DNA from: an uncultured Porticoccus sp.
GTDB taxonomy: Bacteria > Pseudomonadota > Gammaproteobacteria > Pseudomonadales > Porticoccaceae
Direction: 5' to 3'
NCBI GenBank assembly: GCA_947259505.1
Contig: CAMYLT010000003.1
Coordinates: 62,001 to 126,000, forward strand
Length of the DNA: 64,000 nucleotides
Shown here: positions 1-9,449 of the stretch, piece after piece
Layout of the letters: every line of letters starts with the position of its first letter
Numbering within the stretch: position 1 is the first letter of the stretch
Notes under the pieces: generated by a model
The model's input: the letters and a program-made list of their open reading frames with translations, nothing else
Told to the model about the DNA's origin: nothing
The model's database searches: none
Position numbers and translations under genes: made by a program

Positions 1-1228
1 GGTTCCAGATCATGTCCTGGGAGCGCAAGGCTTTGAAAGCGCCACTCATATTGGCCGCTTCGAGGTAGCCATCGGTCCACATCATGCTGTCCAGAAAAGC
101 CAGTTGGCTGGCGCCGATGAAGCGGGTTATTTCTCCGGCTTCGGTGAAGTCTGCTTGGGCGGCCAGCAGCGTCACACTGTTGATACTGTCATCGCCTTCC
201 CTTGCCAGATAGGCGGCGCCGATGGACAGCAGTGTGCCGCCAATACAGTATCCCATTGTATTGATTTTCGTGTCGGGCACCACCGCCTTTACCGCGTCCA
301 TGGCGGCCAGGAATCCGGCTTTCAGGTAGTCATCCAGATCCAGTTCACGGTCCTCTTTCCCCGGATTTTTCCAGGAGATCATGAAGACGGTTTTACCTTG
401 GCCGACCAGATAATTGACCATCGAGTTTTCCGGCAGTAGATCAAGGATGTAGTACTTCATGATCCAGGCCGGCACGATCAGCAGTGGCTCTTTGGCCACT
501 GTCTCGGTGGCGGGACTGTACTGGATCACTTCAATCAGGTGGTTCTGGAAAATCACTTGGCCGGGGGTAATACCGAGATTTTCCCCTACCTTGTAGTCAC
601 CCATTTCCGGGCGATTGTCCTTCAGCAGTTTTTTCTGGATATCCCGTTGTGCATTGCCGATACCTTCCAGCAGGTTTTTGCCTTTGTTGTCCCAAGTGAC
701 CTTGAGGGCTTCCGGGTTGGTGGCCAGAAAGTTGGAGGGGGAGGCAATATCCAATACCTGTTCGTTCATGAAGTTAACCAGCTCGACGCTGAGCGGGTCC
801 ATCCCGGGGACATCGGCATCTGCTTCACGCAGCCACTCTAGGGCCATGCCATGCCCGCGGGCCAAAACGTTAAAGGGTAGCTTTTTCCAAAGAGCATGCT
901 TGAAAAATGAGGAGGTTGGGAGGGGTGGCTCCTCGGTTTTTTCAGCGATGGTGCGTGCAGTATAGGTGGACAGTTGCAGCACTTTTTCGCTAAAGCTCTG
1001 CATTAACTTGAGGCGACGAGCCGGGGCGATAGACAGGTGTGCTAGCCAGTCTGTGTAGGCCAGGATCATCTGGATCGGCGATAGCCCCTGAGAGGCTTTG
1101 CCGATGATGGCTCGCAGGCGGGTATCAATTTTGTCGACAGTCTTATCGTTTAGGCGGGGAATTTCGGTAATCAGGTTGTCCAGTTCATCGATCACCTTGG
1201 AAATCGTTCTATCCGGTTTTTCGGTCAC
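1..1228 (-). CDS. phaC: Class I poly(3-hydroxyalkanoate) synthase, partial (C-terminus off the left edge)
   Basis: The first 409 residues of a PHA synthase, which polymerises hydroxyacyl-CoA into storage polyester on granule surfaces. The lipase-like box GYCIGG puts the nucleophile Cys at about residue 328, near its place in class I enzymes; the catalytic Asp and His would lie beyond the window. The start is GTG: a TGA stop stands directly before it in frame, and a GAGGA ribosome site lies 8 bases upstream. The N-terminal region (residues 1-200) is the usual poorly conserved PhaC_N part. No other PHA gene (phaA, phaB, phasin) is visible on this side, so the operon context is unknown. Confidence 0.93.
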   Translation of the reverse strand, partial: MTEKPDRTISKVIDELDNLITEIPRLNDKTVDKIDTRLRAIIGKASQGLSPIQMILAYTDWLAHLSIAPARRLKLMQSFSEKVLQLSTYTARTIAEKTEEPPLPTSSFFKHALWKKLPFNVLARGHGMALEWLREADADVPGMDPLSVELVNFMNEQVLDIASPSNFLATNPEALKVTWDNKGKNLLEGIGNAQRDIQKKLLKDNRPEMGDYKVGENLGITPGQVIFQNHLIEVIQYSPATETVAKEPLLIVPAWIMKYYILDLLPENSMVNYLVGQGKTVFMISWKNPGKEDRELDLDDYLKAGFLAAMDAVKAVVPDTKINTMGYCIGGTLLSIGAAYLAREGDDSINSVTLLAAQADFTEAGEITRFIGASQLAFLDSMMWTDGYLEAANMSGAFKALRSQDMIWN

Positions 1229-1320
1229 TCAATAATCCTCGATTTGAACGGACTGTGTCATTGAACCTATACCGGTTCCGTGACGATGTGATGAAGATTG
1301 CCATTGTGTCAGGGTAGAAA

Positions 1321-2817
1321 TCAACGGCTGAATTTAATGCGGTAGCTTAATGCTTCTGTGAGGTGATTGATGGAAATGTTTTCACATTGGTCCAAATCGG
1401 CAATGGTTCTGGCCACTTTTAATATCCGGTGCACCCCTCTCGCTGACAGCCCCAGCTGTTCAGTGGCCCGTTGAATAAGTGTTTTCTGGGTGTCGTCCAG
1501 TATGCAGTGACTGCGAAGTTGCTGATTGCTCAGTTTAGTGTTCAGTTGCCCGGAACGATGATATTGCCTCGCTCGGGCATTAATTACCCGCTGCAGTACT
1601 TCTTTGTTGCCATCTCCTTCATCAGAGGGTGACTCCAGAAGCTGGCCGCTGAGTAGGCTAGGAACTTCTACCAGTAGGTCAATACGATCCAGTAACGGGC
1701 CGGAGATTTTTTCCCGGTAGCGGCGAACCTGATCTGGGGTGCAACGACAGCGCTCACTGCCAAGATACCCACACGGGCAGGGGTTCATGGCGGCAATTAA
1801 CTGAAAATTGGCAGGGTAGCGGGTTTGTGCCTGTACCCGGGAAATCAGTATTTCGCCGGATTCCAGTGGTTCACGTAGAACTTCCAGGACTTTGCGGGGA
1901 AATTCCGGCAGTTCATCCAGAAACAGCACCCCGTGGTGAGCTAATGAAATCTCTCCGGGCCTTGGGATACCGCCTCCGCCCACCAGTGCGGTTGCGGAGG
2001 CGGTGTGGTGAGGTGCTCGAAATGGAGGTTGTGATAGCGCCCCGCGCAGGCCAAGCCCCGCTACAGAATGAATGGCGGCAACCTCCAACATTTGGTTGGC
2101 CTGAAGAGGTGGCAGGATAGCTGGCAGCCGCATAGCCAACATGGTTTTCCCGGTGCCTGGTGGACCGCTAAAGAGCAGGTTGTGACCTCCTGCTGCGGCA
2201 ATTTCCAATGCTCGTTTTGCTTGGTGCTGGCCGACAATGTCACGCAGGTCTGGGGTGTCTGCCTGTACAGCGTTGCATACAGGCAGTTCGTGGGGGCTAA
2301 TTAATTGATTGCCGTTGAGGTGGGCGCACACTTCCAGGAGATGACTTGCCGGATAGACGGTGGTGTCTTGGCTGAGAGCAGCTTCATCGGCATTGCCCCT
2401 GGGAACGATTAACTTGCGTCCAGCTCTTGCGCAGGCCAGGGCGGTGGGTAAAACGCCATCAATGGGCCTCAATTTGCCGGATAAGGCCAGTTCTCCTACC
2501 GCCTCAACTTGCTCCAGTGCGTCAAGGGGAAGCTGTTCAGACGCGGCGAGGATGCCGAGGGCAATGGCCAGGTCAAATCGACCACCTTCCTTGGGGAGGT
2601 CGGCAGGGGCAAGATTGATGGTGATACGCCGGGCGGGAAACTCAAAATGGGCATTGAGCAGGGCGCTGCGGACGCGATCCTTGCTTTCCCTGACGGCAGT
2701 CTCTGGCATGCCGACGATGGTGAGTCCTGGCAGCCCATTGGATAGGTGGACTTCTACTGTGACAGGTGGGGCGTCAATGCCCACCTTGGCTCTGCTGTGA
2801 ACAATGGCGAGTGCCAT
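1321..2817 (-). CDS. comM: YifB/ComM family Mg-chelatase-like AAA+ ATPase
   Basis: 498 residues, full length for ComM, a hexameric helicase that promotes branch migration during integration of DNA taken up by natural transformation. An N-terminal ChlI/Lon-like domain (about 1-190) is followed by the AAA+ core with Walker A GPPGTGKT at 218-225, a Walker B ending LFLDELPE, a cysteine cluster (MNPCPCGY...CRC), and a C-terminal Mg-chelatase domain. The start is well supported by AAGGAGG a few bases upstream. It lies 65 bp after ubiK on the same strand. With the type IV pilus genes at 42608-47566 it would be compatible with competence, but this is inference only. Confidence 0.95.
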   Translation of the reverse strand: MALAIVHSRAKVGIDAPPVTVEVHLSNGLPGLTIVGMPETAVRESKDRVRSALLNAHFEFPARRITINLAPADLPKEGGRFDLAIALGILAASEQLPLDALEQVEAVGELALSGKLRPIDGVLPTALACARAGRKLIVPRGNADEAALSQDTTVYPASHLLEVCAHLNGNQLISPHELPVCNAVQADTPDLRDIVGQHQAKRALEIAAAGGHNLLFSGPPGTGKTMLAMRLPAILPPLQANQMLEVAAIHSVAGLGLRGALSQPPFRAPHHTASATALVGGGGIPRPGEISLAHHGVLFLDELPEFPRKVLEVLREPLESGEILISRVQAQTRYPANFQLIAAMNPCPCGYLGSERCRCTPDQVRRYREKISGPLLDRIDLLVEVPSLLSGQLLESPSDEGDGNKEVLQRVINARARQYHRSGQLNTKLSNQQLRSHCILDDTQKTLIQRATEQLGLSARGVHRILKVARTIADLDQCENISINHLTEALSYRIKFSR

Positions 2818-2882
2818 GTATACCCTCCTTGGTATTGCTCATTAGTGGTGCATCATCCCGATGCGCGGATGAATCGGATTGT

Positions 2883-3155
2883 TCAATCCTGCTGATCGGC
2901 AATGCGTGCTTCCATTTCAGCCAGCTGTTTTTCCAGTTGCTCAAGTTTTTCCCTGCTGCGGGCAAGGACTGCCCGTTGGGCATCAAACTCATCGCGGGTG
3001 ACGAGATCCAGCTTGTCAAAGGTGGCTTGGGCCGCAGCCTTGATCTTCTGCTGCAGTTCGCTGCCAAGCAACTCAGCCCCCGGGGTGATGACACCGTTCA
3101 GTTGCTGTAGAAACAGATTGAGTAATTCGTCGGGTTTCATGGCGTAAAAGTCCAC
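2883..3155 (-). CDS. ubiK: UbiK family ubiquinone biosynthesis accessory factor (BMFP domain)
   Basis: A 90-residue acidic/helical protein with a C-terminal coiled coil (about 55-88, rich in Leu, Glu, Arg), typical of UbiK (formerly YqiC), which forms a complex with UbiJ and helps aerobic ubiquinone synthesis. The start may be GTG at 3155 or ATG at 3140 (MKPDELLN...), the latter matching the usual N-terminus of the family; neither has a strong ribosome site. It heads the leftward ubiK-comM pair and is divergent from the nitrogen block, an arrangement shared with Pseudomonas. Confidence 0.88.
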   Translation of the reverse strand: MDFYAMKPDELLNLFLQQLNGVITPGAELLGSELQQKIKAAAQATFDKLDLVTRDEFDAQRAVLARSREKLEQLEKQLAEMEARIADQQD

Positions 3156-3230
3156 TGTGCGAGAAAGGGCTATTTTAGAGGCATTGTCTTCGGTGTACAG
3201 GTGCGGGCATAAGTAGCGGGAAATATTTTT

Positions 3231-3289
3231 AGTCCCTTTTTGGTGCCTATTGATGCCTTGCCCTATATTTTAAGCACCAATAAGGTGCG
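3231..3289 (+). promoter_or_regulatory. Two NtrC-like enhancer dyads before the porin-glnK-amtB block
   Basis: AGCACCAATAAGGTGCG at 3273-3289 matches 14 of 17 positions of the NtrC dyad TGCACCA-N3-TGGTGCA. A weaker one, AGTCCCTTTTTGGTGCC at 3231-3247, has a good right half only. Their centres are 42 bp apart (four helical turns), about 86 and 128 bp before the predicted start. The first also resembles a hairpin followed by T residues, but no rightward gene precedes it that it could terminate. Confidence 0.6.
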
Positions 3290-3340
3290 TTTTTCTGAAA
3301 AAAGGTGGTTTTGTCGTGGTTATCTCGGGGGTGAGCAGGT

Positions 3341-3356
3341 TGGCATGGGGCATGCA
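3341..3356 (+). promoter_or_regulatory. Sigma-54 promoter of the torF-glnK-amtB block
   Basis: TGGCATGGGGCATGCA fits the sigma-54 consensus TGGCAC-N5-TTGCA with correct GG-to-GC spacing and two mismatches. The transcript should start near 3366, giving a leader of about 75 bases before the porin ATG. The NtrC-like dyads upstream support the call. Confidence 0.65.
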
Positions 3357-3440
3357 TAAACCTTAAGCGTGCGACCGCCAATCAATGATGTCGCGCTCGT
3401 TAAATTTAAATTGCTGTTGTTTATATTTTTGGAGAAGCAT

Positions 3441-4214
3441 ATGAACACGTTCAAAAAATCCCTGATTGCAACTTCTATTGCATTGACCTTGCCGGTTGTT
3501 GCGAATGTTGCCCAGGCGTTTGAAACATCTGCCAACGTAACATTGACCACCGACTATAAGTTCCGTGGTATTTCGCAAACTGATACTAGCCCTGCTGTTC
3601 AGGGTGGTTTCGATGTGGCCTTTGATAACGGTCTCTATGCTGGAACCTGGGGTTCCGTGGTTGACTTTCAAGACCCTGATGGCTCCGACGCGGACATGGA
3701 GCTTGATTACTACTTCGGTTTCGGTGGTGAGATCAACGAATCACTGAGCTATGACCTTGGTTATATCTACTACGACTACCCAACTTCAAACGAAAGTAAT
3801 TTTGGCTTCGGTAATCGTGATCTGGATTACCAGGAAATCTACGCCAGCATGTCCTTCAATGATTTGACTGTTGGTTTTGCCTACTCCGATGACTATTGGT
3901 TGGAGACCGGCGAGTTTTATTACGTGTATGCCGATTATGGCTTTGAGCTGCCCGGCGGTTTTGGCCTGGGCCTGCACTACGGCTATAACGACTTCGAATT
4001 CGCTTCTGATGACAGTGATCTAGAAGATGCAAGTGAGGCTTTCCTGGGTGATGGCGAAGACAGTTATTCCGATTACTCCATTAGCCTGAGCAAATCCTAT
4101 TTGGGTCTGGACTTCGCTCTGAGCTGGATTGATACCGACTTGGATGAAGATGAGTGCTGGGGCACCGACTGGTGTGACAGCTCTGTAGTTTTCTCTGTCA
4201 GCAAAAGCATGTAA
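3441..4214 (+). CDS. TorF family putative porin (Gcw_chp/TIGR02001 type)
   Basis: 257 residues starting with a clear signal peptide (MNTFKKSLIATSIALTLPVV, cleavage near VAQA-FE). The mature protein is rich in Asp, Tyr and Gly with alternating hydrophobic strands, begins with the family-typical ANVTLTTDYKFRGISQT, and ends in a short strand (VVFSVSKSM), as expected for a small outer-membrane beta-barrel. The ATG has GGAGAAG just upstream; an in-frame start at 3369 would add residues before the signal peptide and is unlikely. It is the first gene behind a sigma-54/NtrC-type promoter and lies 55 bp before glnK, so it is probably induced by nitrogen limitation; the solute it passes is not known. 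Confidence 0.85.
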   Translation: MNTFKKSLIATSIALTLPVVANVAQAFETSANVTLTTDYKFRGISQTDTSPAVQGGFDVAFDNGLYAGTWGSVVDFQDPDGSDADMELDYYFGFGGEINESLSYDLGYIYYDYPTSNESNFGFGNRDLDYQEIYASMSFNDLTVGFAYSDDYWLETGEFYYVYADYGFELPGGFGLGLHYGYNDFEFASDDSDLEDASEAFLGDGEDSYSDYSISLSKSYLGLDFALSWIDTDLDEDECWGTDWCDSSVVFSVSKSM

Positions 4215-4218
4215 TTGA

Positions 4219-4608
<390 letters not shown>

Positions 4609-4628
4609 AGAGACGGGAGATTAGAACA

Positions 4629-5885
4629 ATGAGTCCTGATATTATTGAAGTTAAATACGCGCTGGATACGTTTTACTTTCTGATAACCGGTGCGTTTGTT
4701 ATGTGGATGGCGGCAGGTTTTGCCATGTTGGAAGCCGGCTTGGTTCGCGCTAAAAACACCACAGAAATTCTCACCAAGAACGTGGCCTTGTTTGCCATTG
4801 CCTGCACCATGTATCTGCTGATGGGTTACACCATTATGTATGGTGGTAGTGCTGGCGGTATTCTGCCTGATGCTTGGTTTGGTAATGGTATTGCCAATGC
4901 CACGGCTGAAGAAGTGTTAGCCAGTAATGGAGATATTTATTACTCCGGTGCTTCCGATTTCTTCTTCCAGGTTGTCTTTGTGGCAACAGCCATGTCAATT
5001 GTTTCCGGTGCCGTTGCTGAGCGGATGAAGCTCTGGGCCTTCCTGGTGTTCGCAGTTGCCATGACTGGCTTTATCTACCCGATGCAGGGTATGTGGAAAT
5101 GGGGTGGTGGCTTCCTTGACGCCGCAGGCTTCCAGGATTTCGCGGGTTCCGGTGTGGTTCACCTTTGCGGTGCTACTGCTGCGTTGGCCGGTGTCTTGTT
5201 GCTCGGTCCTCGTAAAGGCAAATACACCGCCGATGGTCGTATCAATGCGATTCCTGGCTCCAACATGCCATTGGCGGCGCTGGGTATGTTCATCCTTTGG
5301 ATGGGCTGGTTCGGCTTCAATGGTGGTTCCGAGCTAAAAGTATCTGATATTGGTGAAGCCAATGCCGTTGCAGATGTGTTTGTAAACACCAACGCGGCTG
5401 CTTGCGGTGGTTTGATTGCTGCATTGATTGTTGCACACCTTGTGTTCGGCAAGGCTGACTTGACCATGGCCGTCAACGGCGCACTGGCTGGCCTTGTGGC
5501 GATCACTGCTGAACCCCTGAATTGGGGTGGTATCGGTGCCACCGTTATTGGTGCTGCCGGCGGCATACTGGTGGTATTCGCTGTTCTCGGCATTGATAAA
5601 CTGAAGATAGATGACCCGGTCGGTGCGATTTCTGTGCACGGCGTAGTGGGCATCTGGGGACTGATTGCCGTTTGCTTCTCTGGCAATGAGGACGCGACAC
5701 TGGTTGGTCAGTTGACAGGTATCGGTGTTATTTTTGCTTGGACCTTTGTAACCAGCCTGATTGTTTGGGCTATCCTCAAAGCCACTATGGGTATCCGTGT
5801 GGGTGAGCAGGAAGAATACGAAGGTGTGGATATGTCTGAATGTGGCATTGAAGCCTATCCGGAATTTACTGGTAGCGCTAAGTAA
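4629..5885 (+). CDS. amtB: Ammonium transporter AmtB
   Basis: 418 residues with about eleven membrane segments. The pore twin-histidine pair is present (His178 in VVHLCGATAAL and His337 in ISVHGVVGIWG), as is the Amt motif DFAGSGVVH. It takes up ammonium across the inner membrane and is gated by GlnK from the adjacent gene. A GGGAGA ribosome site precedes the ATG. A strong intrinsic terminator follows the stop codon, so the porin-glnK-amtB transcript probably ends there and the second PII gene has its own promoter. Confidence 0.97.
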   Translation: MSPDIIEVKYALDTFYFLITGAFVMWMAAGFAMLEAGLVRAKNTTEILTKNVALFAIACTMYLLMGYTIMYGGSAGGILPDAWFGNGIANATAEEVLASNGDIYYSGASDFFFQVVFVATAMSIVSGAVAERMKLWAFLVFAVAMTGFIYPMQGMWKWGGGFLDAAGFQDFAGSGVVHLCGATAALAGVLLLGPRKGKYTADGRINAIPGSNMPLAALGMFILWMGWFGFNGGSELKVSDIGEANAVADVFVNTNAAACGGLIAALIVAHLVFGKADLTMAVNGALAGLVAITAEPLNWGGIGATVIGAAGGILVVFAVLGIDKLKIDDPVGAISVHGVVGIWGLIAVCFSGNEDATLVGQLTGIGVIFAWTFVTSLIVWAILKATMGIRVGEQEEYEGVDMSECGIEAYPEFTGSAK

Positions 5886-5901
5886 TCCTTTCTCGGTTGC
5901 G

Positions 5902-5937
5902 GGGGGTTGGCTGATGAGGCCAATCCCCTGCTTTTTT
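5902..5937 (+). terminator. Rho-independent terminator after amtB
   Basis: A 10-bp stem (GGGGGTTGGC / GCCAATCCCC, one G-T pair) with a 7-base loop, followed after TGC by TTTTTT. It separates amtB from the second PII gene. Confidence 0.9.
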
Positions 5938-6029
5938 ATGGGTGTTGATTACCCGAGCAAAAGGTGCAATTTTCCGTAGGAACGTGTATCTTTTTCTATC
6001 TCTATAACAACGAAAAAAGCACAAGGTAA

Positions 6030-6374
<345 letters not shown>

Positions 6375-6380
6375 GTCGGG

Positions 6381-6398
6381 CGCTGAGTTAACTCAGCG
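6381..6398. terminator. Perfect palindrome between convergent glnK copy 2 and DUF523 gene
   Basis: CGCTGAGTTAACTCAGCG forms a 7-bp stem with a TTAA loop. It overlaps the stop codon of the leftward DUF523 gene and lies just after glnK copy 2. There is no real T-run, so it is at best a weak bidirectional terminator or mRNA end-protector. Confidence 0.4.
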
Positions 6399-6944
6399 TT
6401 CGCTCAGCAGGTAACAGCGTTCCAAAAAAGCGCGACATTTTTCTACGGAATCAAGCTCGCGCTCTTCCACAATCAACAAATCTGGGCAAGCTGCTTTCAT
6501 GGCGCTTACCAGTAGTCCATCCCCATTCCAGCTTGTTGCATCTTGGTTATTTTTGATTGGTGTCGAACCTGCTCCACAGCTGGGAGAGCGGGATTTCACG
6601 ATGTAAGCGCACAGCTCCGGTGCCTGCCGGGCGGCAAATTGGTGCGCACTGTGATTGAGAGACTCTGTCGCATCTAGGTGTGGTGTCTCTAGGCCGATGG
6701 CCGAGACCTGTCCATCCGGTTGGCTAACCAGATGAATAGGTGGCCTCGGCACTCCTAGCCCCGCATCCACTTCAGGGCAGAATATTTTCAGATCAAGCCA
6801 CGGCTCAAGTTCTTGCATAATCAGCTCGTGGTATTTGTGGTCGCCGTCATAGCGCACTTCCTGGCCCGTCAGGCAGGCGCTGATACCCACTTTGGGTTGG
6901 CTTTCCCGATGCATGGTCATGTGAATAGCAGAGAGATCAGTCAT
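6393..6944 (-). CDS. DUF523 family protein
   Basis: 183 residues. The family signature is clear: KVGISACLTGQEVRYDGDHK near residue 17, CPEVDAGLGVPRPPIHL near 60, and KSRSPSCGAG in the middle. These conserved cysteines suggest a metal or thiol role, but no biochemical function is established for DUF523. It follows the SIMPL-domain gene by 16 bases on the same strand and may be co-transcribed. In other genomes DUF523 is often fused to DUF1722; here it stands alone. Confidence 0.85.
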   Translation of the reverse strand: MTDLSAIHMTMHRESQPKVGISACLTGQEVRYDGDHKYHELIMQELEPWLDLKIFCPEVDAGLGVPRPPIHLVSQPDGQVSAIGLETPHLDATESLNHSAHQFAARQAPELCAYIVKSRSPSCGAGSTPIKNNQDATSWNGDGLLVSAMKAACPDLLIVEERELDSVEKCRAFLERCYLLSER

Positions 6945-6960
6945 GTTCTGGTCTATTTCG

Positions 6961-7677
6961 TTATGGGTTAATGATCAGGTCGAAAACAACCTGAATGTTG
7001 TCCTGATAAACCAATTGATCTGGTAAATAAGTTCCCGGCCTTGAGGCAGAGGAACGCAATAATTGTGCCGATTCAATGCCAGCATCTTGCGTCTTGGGAC
7101 TGTATAGGGGGGTGTTGCTGTGATAATCGATGCGGACAATCTGGCCCAGCTCGGCACCGTAGGCTTTGGCCAGAGCCGATGCTTTCAATTTTGAGTCAGC
7201 GATGGCGAGCTGGTGGGCGTTCAGTTGATGCTCGTCGGCATTGCTGTTTTCGTAGCGAAGATTGTCGATTCCCTCGAGTCGTTGTGACAGCGCCTGATCT
7301 ATAACATGCGTGAGTTGTTCGAGTCTGTGCAGGGTCACTGACAGCGTTCTGACTGCTTCATAGCCGCTGAAATGGCGGCTGCCATCAGTGTGTTCATAGC
7401 GTGGATAGACGCGAAGTGAGGATGCCACTACATCCTTCTGATCAATCTTCATCTCTTTGAGCTGGTCGAGGAACCGGTTAAGACGGTCATCGACGTCCCT
7501 TTTGGCCTCCTCCCCTGACTTTCGGGTGGCCCGGACGCTGAGATCAATAATGGCGGTGTCTGCACTGGCCCTTACCTCGCCATGACCATTAGTGGAGAGC
7601 AGACGGCGGTTGGTGTCGTCGTCAGCCAGGGCTGCGAGTGAGAAAGTCAGCAAGCAAAACAGAAGAATATTGCGCAC
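6961..7677 (-). CDS. SIMPL domain (DUF541) periplasmic protein
   Basis: About 238 residues. I choose the GTG at 7677: it gives a clean signal peptide (VRNILLFCLLTFSLAALA-DD) and has GGAG 7 bases upstream, whereas the start at 7743 adds 22 residues before the signal peptide. The body is the SIMPL fold (NGHGEVRASADTAIIDLSVRATRKSGEEA, LRVYPRYEHTDGSRHFSGYEA), related to E. coli YggE, implicated in oxidative-stress protection. The exact role is unknown. Confidence 0.85.
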   Translation of the reverse strand: MRNILLFCLLTFSLAALADDDTNRRLLSTNGHGEVRASADTAIIDLSVRATRKSGEEAKRDVDDRLNRFLDQLKEMKIDQKDVVASSLRVYPRYEHTDGSRHFSGYEAVRTLSVTLHRLEQLTHVIDQALSQRLEGIDNLRYENSNADEHQLNAHQLAIADSKLKASALAKAYGAELGQIVRIDYHSNTPLYSPKTQDAGIESAQLLRSSASRPGTYLPDQLVYQDNIQVVFDLIINP

Positions 7678-7729
7678 AGTGAGACTCCATGTGTGGTGCA
7701 GAACGGAGGACGTTAGAGTCTTGAGCGTC

Positions 7730-7749
7730 AAAAAAGTTTTCAAGAAAAC
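7730..7749 (-). terminator. Possible weak terminator after xerC
   Basis: On the minus strand GTTTT-CTTG-AAAAC is followed by TTTTTT. The stem is short and AT-rich, so efficiency would be low. It lies between xerC and the SIMPL gene. Confidence 0.3.
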
Positions 7750-7823
7750 AGACTATTTTGGGCCCAGTGTCAGGAGCACGGGTTGTTCTGCCAGGGAAGG
7801 CTAATGGATGGCGATGGGGGTGC

Positions 7824-8735
7824 TCAATCGGTGTTGTTTTTTCGCTTTGCGCGAGGATGTGCCTGGTCGTAGATTTTTGACAGGTGTTGGAAGTCGAGAT
7901 GAGTGTATATCTGCGTGGTAGAGAGATTGGCGTGACCAAGCAATTCTTGTATGGCGCGCAAATCACCGCTGGATTCTAACAGGTGGCTAGCAAAGGAATG
8001 ACGCAGCATATGGGGATGCACTTTGCCTTGCATACCCTGCTCCAGGCTAATCAGCCGCAGCCTTTCCTGAACAGTGCGGGGCGAAATGCGACTGCCTCTG
8101 GAGGAAATAAAGATAGCTGTCTGATCTGTTGCTGCCTTTTCGTTTCGCCTTTTCAGCCAATGTAATAGGGCTTTGAGCGCGTGACTGCCCACCGGCACCT
8201 GTCGCGTCTTGCCACCTTTGCCGGTGACCCGCACCAGTTGATCGGCGAAATCGAGATCGGTCAGGTTGAGGGATGTCAGCTCGGACAGGCGCAGGCCGGA
8301 TGAGTAAAACAACTCGATCATGGCTCTGTCACGGCATTCCACCCAGCTATCGCCGCGGGTGGACACAAACTGGCTGGCCTGATCGACATCCAGTGTGTGT
8401 GGCAGTTTTTTGGGCGCCTTGGGCGCAGAAATGCCAGCAGATGGGTTGGATCTGACCCACTGGTGTTTCAGGGCATAGTTGAAAAAGGTGCGCAGGGAGG
8501 ACAGCCAGCGTTGCAGGCTGCGCCCGCCGAGACCGCGATGGTGAAGCTGTGACATGCAGAGCCGAACGTGCTGGCTGGTGAGCATCGAGGCACTTGGGAT
8601 CTGTTGCTGCGTACACCAGTCAGACAGTTTATTCAGATCGCGAATGTAACTGTTTACGGTGTGGTGAGAGAGTCTGCGTTCACTTCTCAGATGCTCCTTG
8701 AACTGGGCAATCTGATCAGCGAGCTGGCTGCTCAT
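7824..8735 (-). CDS. xerC: Tyrosine recombinase XerC
   Basis: 303 residues, usual for XerC, which with XerD resolves chromosome dimers at dif next to FtsK. All catalytic residues are present: Arg149 (SSGLRLSEL), Lys173 (TGKGGKTR), His242 and Arg245 (HMLRHSF), His268 (LLGHANL) and Tyr277 (IYTHLD). An N-terminal SAM-like DNA-binding domain spans about 1-95. The gene order dapF-DUF484-xerC is the widespread gammaproteobacterial one, which argues for housekeeping XerC rather than an integrase; no dif-like site was recognised nearby. Confidence 0.96.
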   Translation of the reverse strand: MSSQLADQIAQFKEHLRSERRLSHHTVNSYIRDLNKLSDWCTQQQIPSASMLTSQHVRLCMSQLHHRGLGGRSLQRWLSSLRTFFNYALKHQWVRSNPSAGISAPKAPKKLPHTLDVDQASQFVSTRGDSWVECRDRAMIELFYSSGLRLSELTSLNLTDLDFADQLVRVTGKGGKTRQVPVGSHALKALLHWLKRRNEKAATDQTAIFISSRGSRISPRTVQERLRLISLEQGMQGKVHPHMLRHSFASHLLESSGDLRAIQELLGHANLSTTQIYTHLDFQHLSKIYDQAHPRAKRKNNTD

Positions 8736-8750
8736 CAGCAGAAGTGGCGA

Positions 8751-9449
8751 TTAGCTATCAAGCCGGGGAATAATCCGGCTCAGTACTTCGGCAATATAGC
8801 TCAAGAAGAGAGTGCCCATACTGCTGCGATAAAAATTAGGATCACTGTTGCCGATGGCGAGAATACCGAAAACGCTCCCTTGCGTGAGGGGAACCGCAGC
8901 GACAGAACCCACTCGATTGGCGTCATCCCCGAAAAGAAACGCCAACTCTTCGGTACCGAGAATACCGCAGATGGCGCGGTTGTTACGGAGGAGGGTGCCT
9001 ATGTGATGATTGGCTTCATCTTGGCTGACAATGCGAGTGTGAGCAGATCTAAGCTTGAATGGATGATCGCCGATGAGGATGAGACTGTAAAATTCAACCT
9101 GGAAGTCGGTATCGAGACTGGTCGAAACGGCGTCCAGTACGTTGGCCTTATTGCCAGTTTCAAGCAGGGTCAGGATCAGCCGTTTGGTTTTTTCAAACAG
9201 CTTGTCGTTGGCCTTGGCAGAGTCCAGCACACCATTGAGACGTTGACGCATCTCCAGATTGCGCTCGCGCAGTACTGAAACCTGACGCTCAATAAGTGAG
9301 ATTGCAGCACCGCTTTCATGGGGCAGACTAATCATCTCCAGCAGTTCCGGGTGGTCTTCAAAGAAACCCGGGTGTTGCTGAAGGTAGGCTTTAACCTGTT
9401 CAGGAAGCAGTTCGGTCAGTGTGCAGGGAGCTTGTTGTTGCGTGGTCAT
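8751..9449 (-). CDS. DUF484 family protein
   Basis: 232 residues from the ATG at 9449 (MTTQQQ...), which overlaps the dapF stop codon by four bases (ATGA) and has GGATAAGA upstream; the longer frame to 9521 runs into dapF and is not needed. The N-terminal part has the family pattern [20 protein letters not shown], followed by a helical stretch ([17 protein letters not shown]) and a GAF-like C-terminal half. The function is unknown, but it almost always lies between dapF and xerC in gammaproteobacteria. Confidence 0.9.
   Translation of the reverse strand: MTTQQQAPCTLTELLPEQVKAYLQQHPGFFEDHPELLEMISLPHESGAAISLIERQVSVLRERNLEMRQRLNGVLDSAKANDKLFEKTKRLILTLLETGNKANVLDAVSTSLDTDFQVEFYSLILIGDHPFKLRSAHTRIVSQDEANHHIGTLLRNNRAICGILGTEELAFLFGDDANRVGSVAAVPLTQGSVFGILAIGNSDPNFYRSSMGTLFLSYIAEVLSRIIPRLDS

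Noticed and set aside
3273-3289. Hairpin followed by T residues read as a terminator
   Set aside because: No rightward transcript comes from upstream (ubiK is leftward). Position and sequence fit an NtrC dyad better.
7824-8735. Tyrosine recombinase as a sign of an integrated element
   Set aside because: Full XerC motifs and the dapF-DUF484-xerC order mark it as the housekeeping recombinase, with no attachment repeats or cargo nearby.
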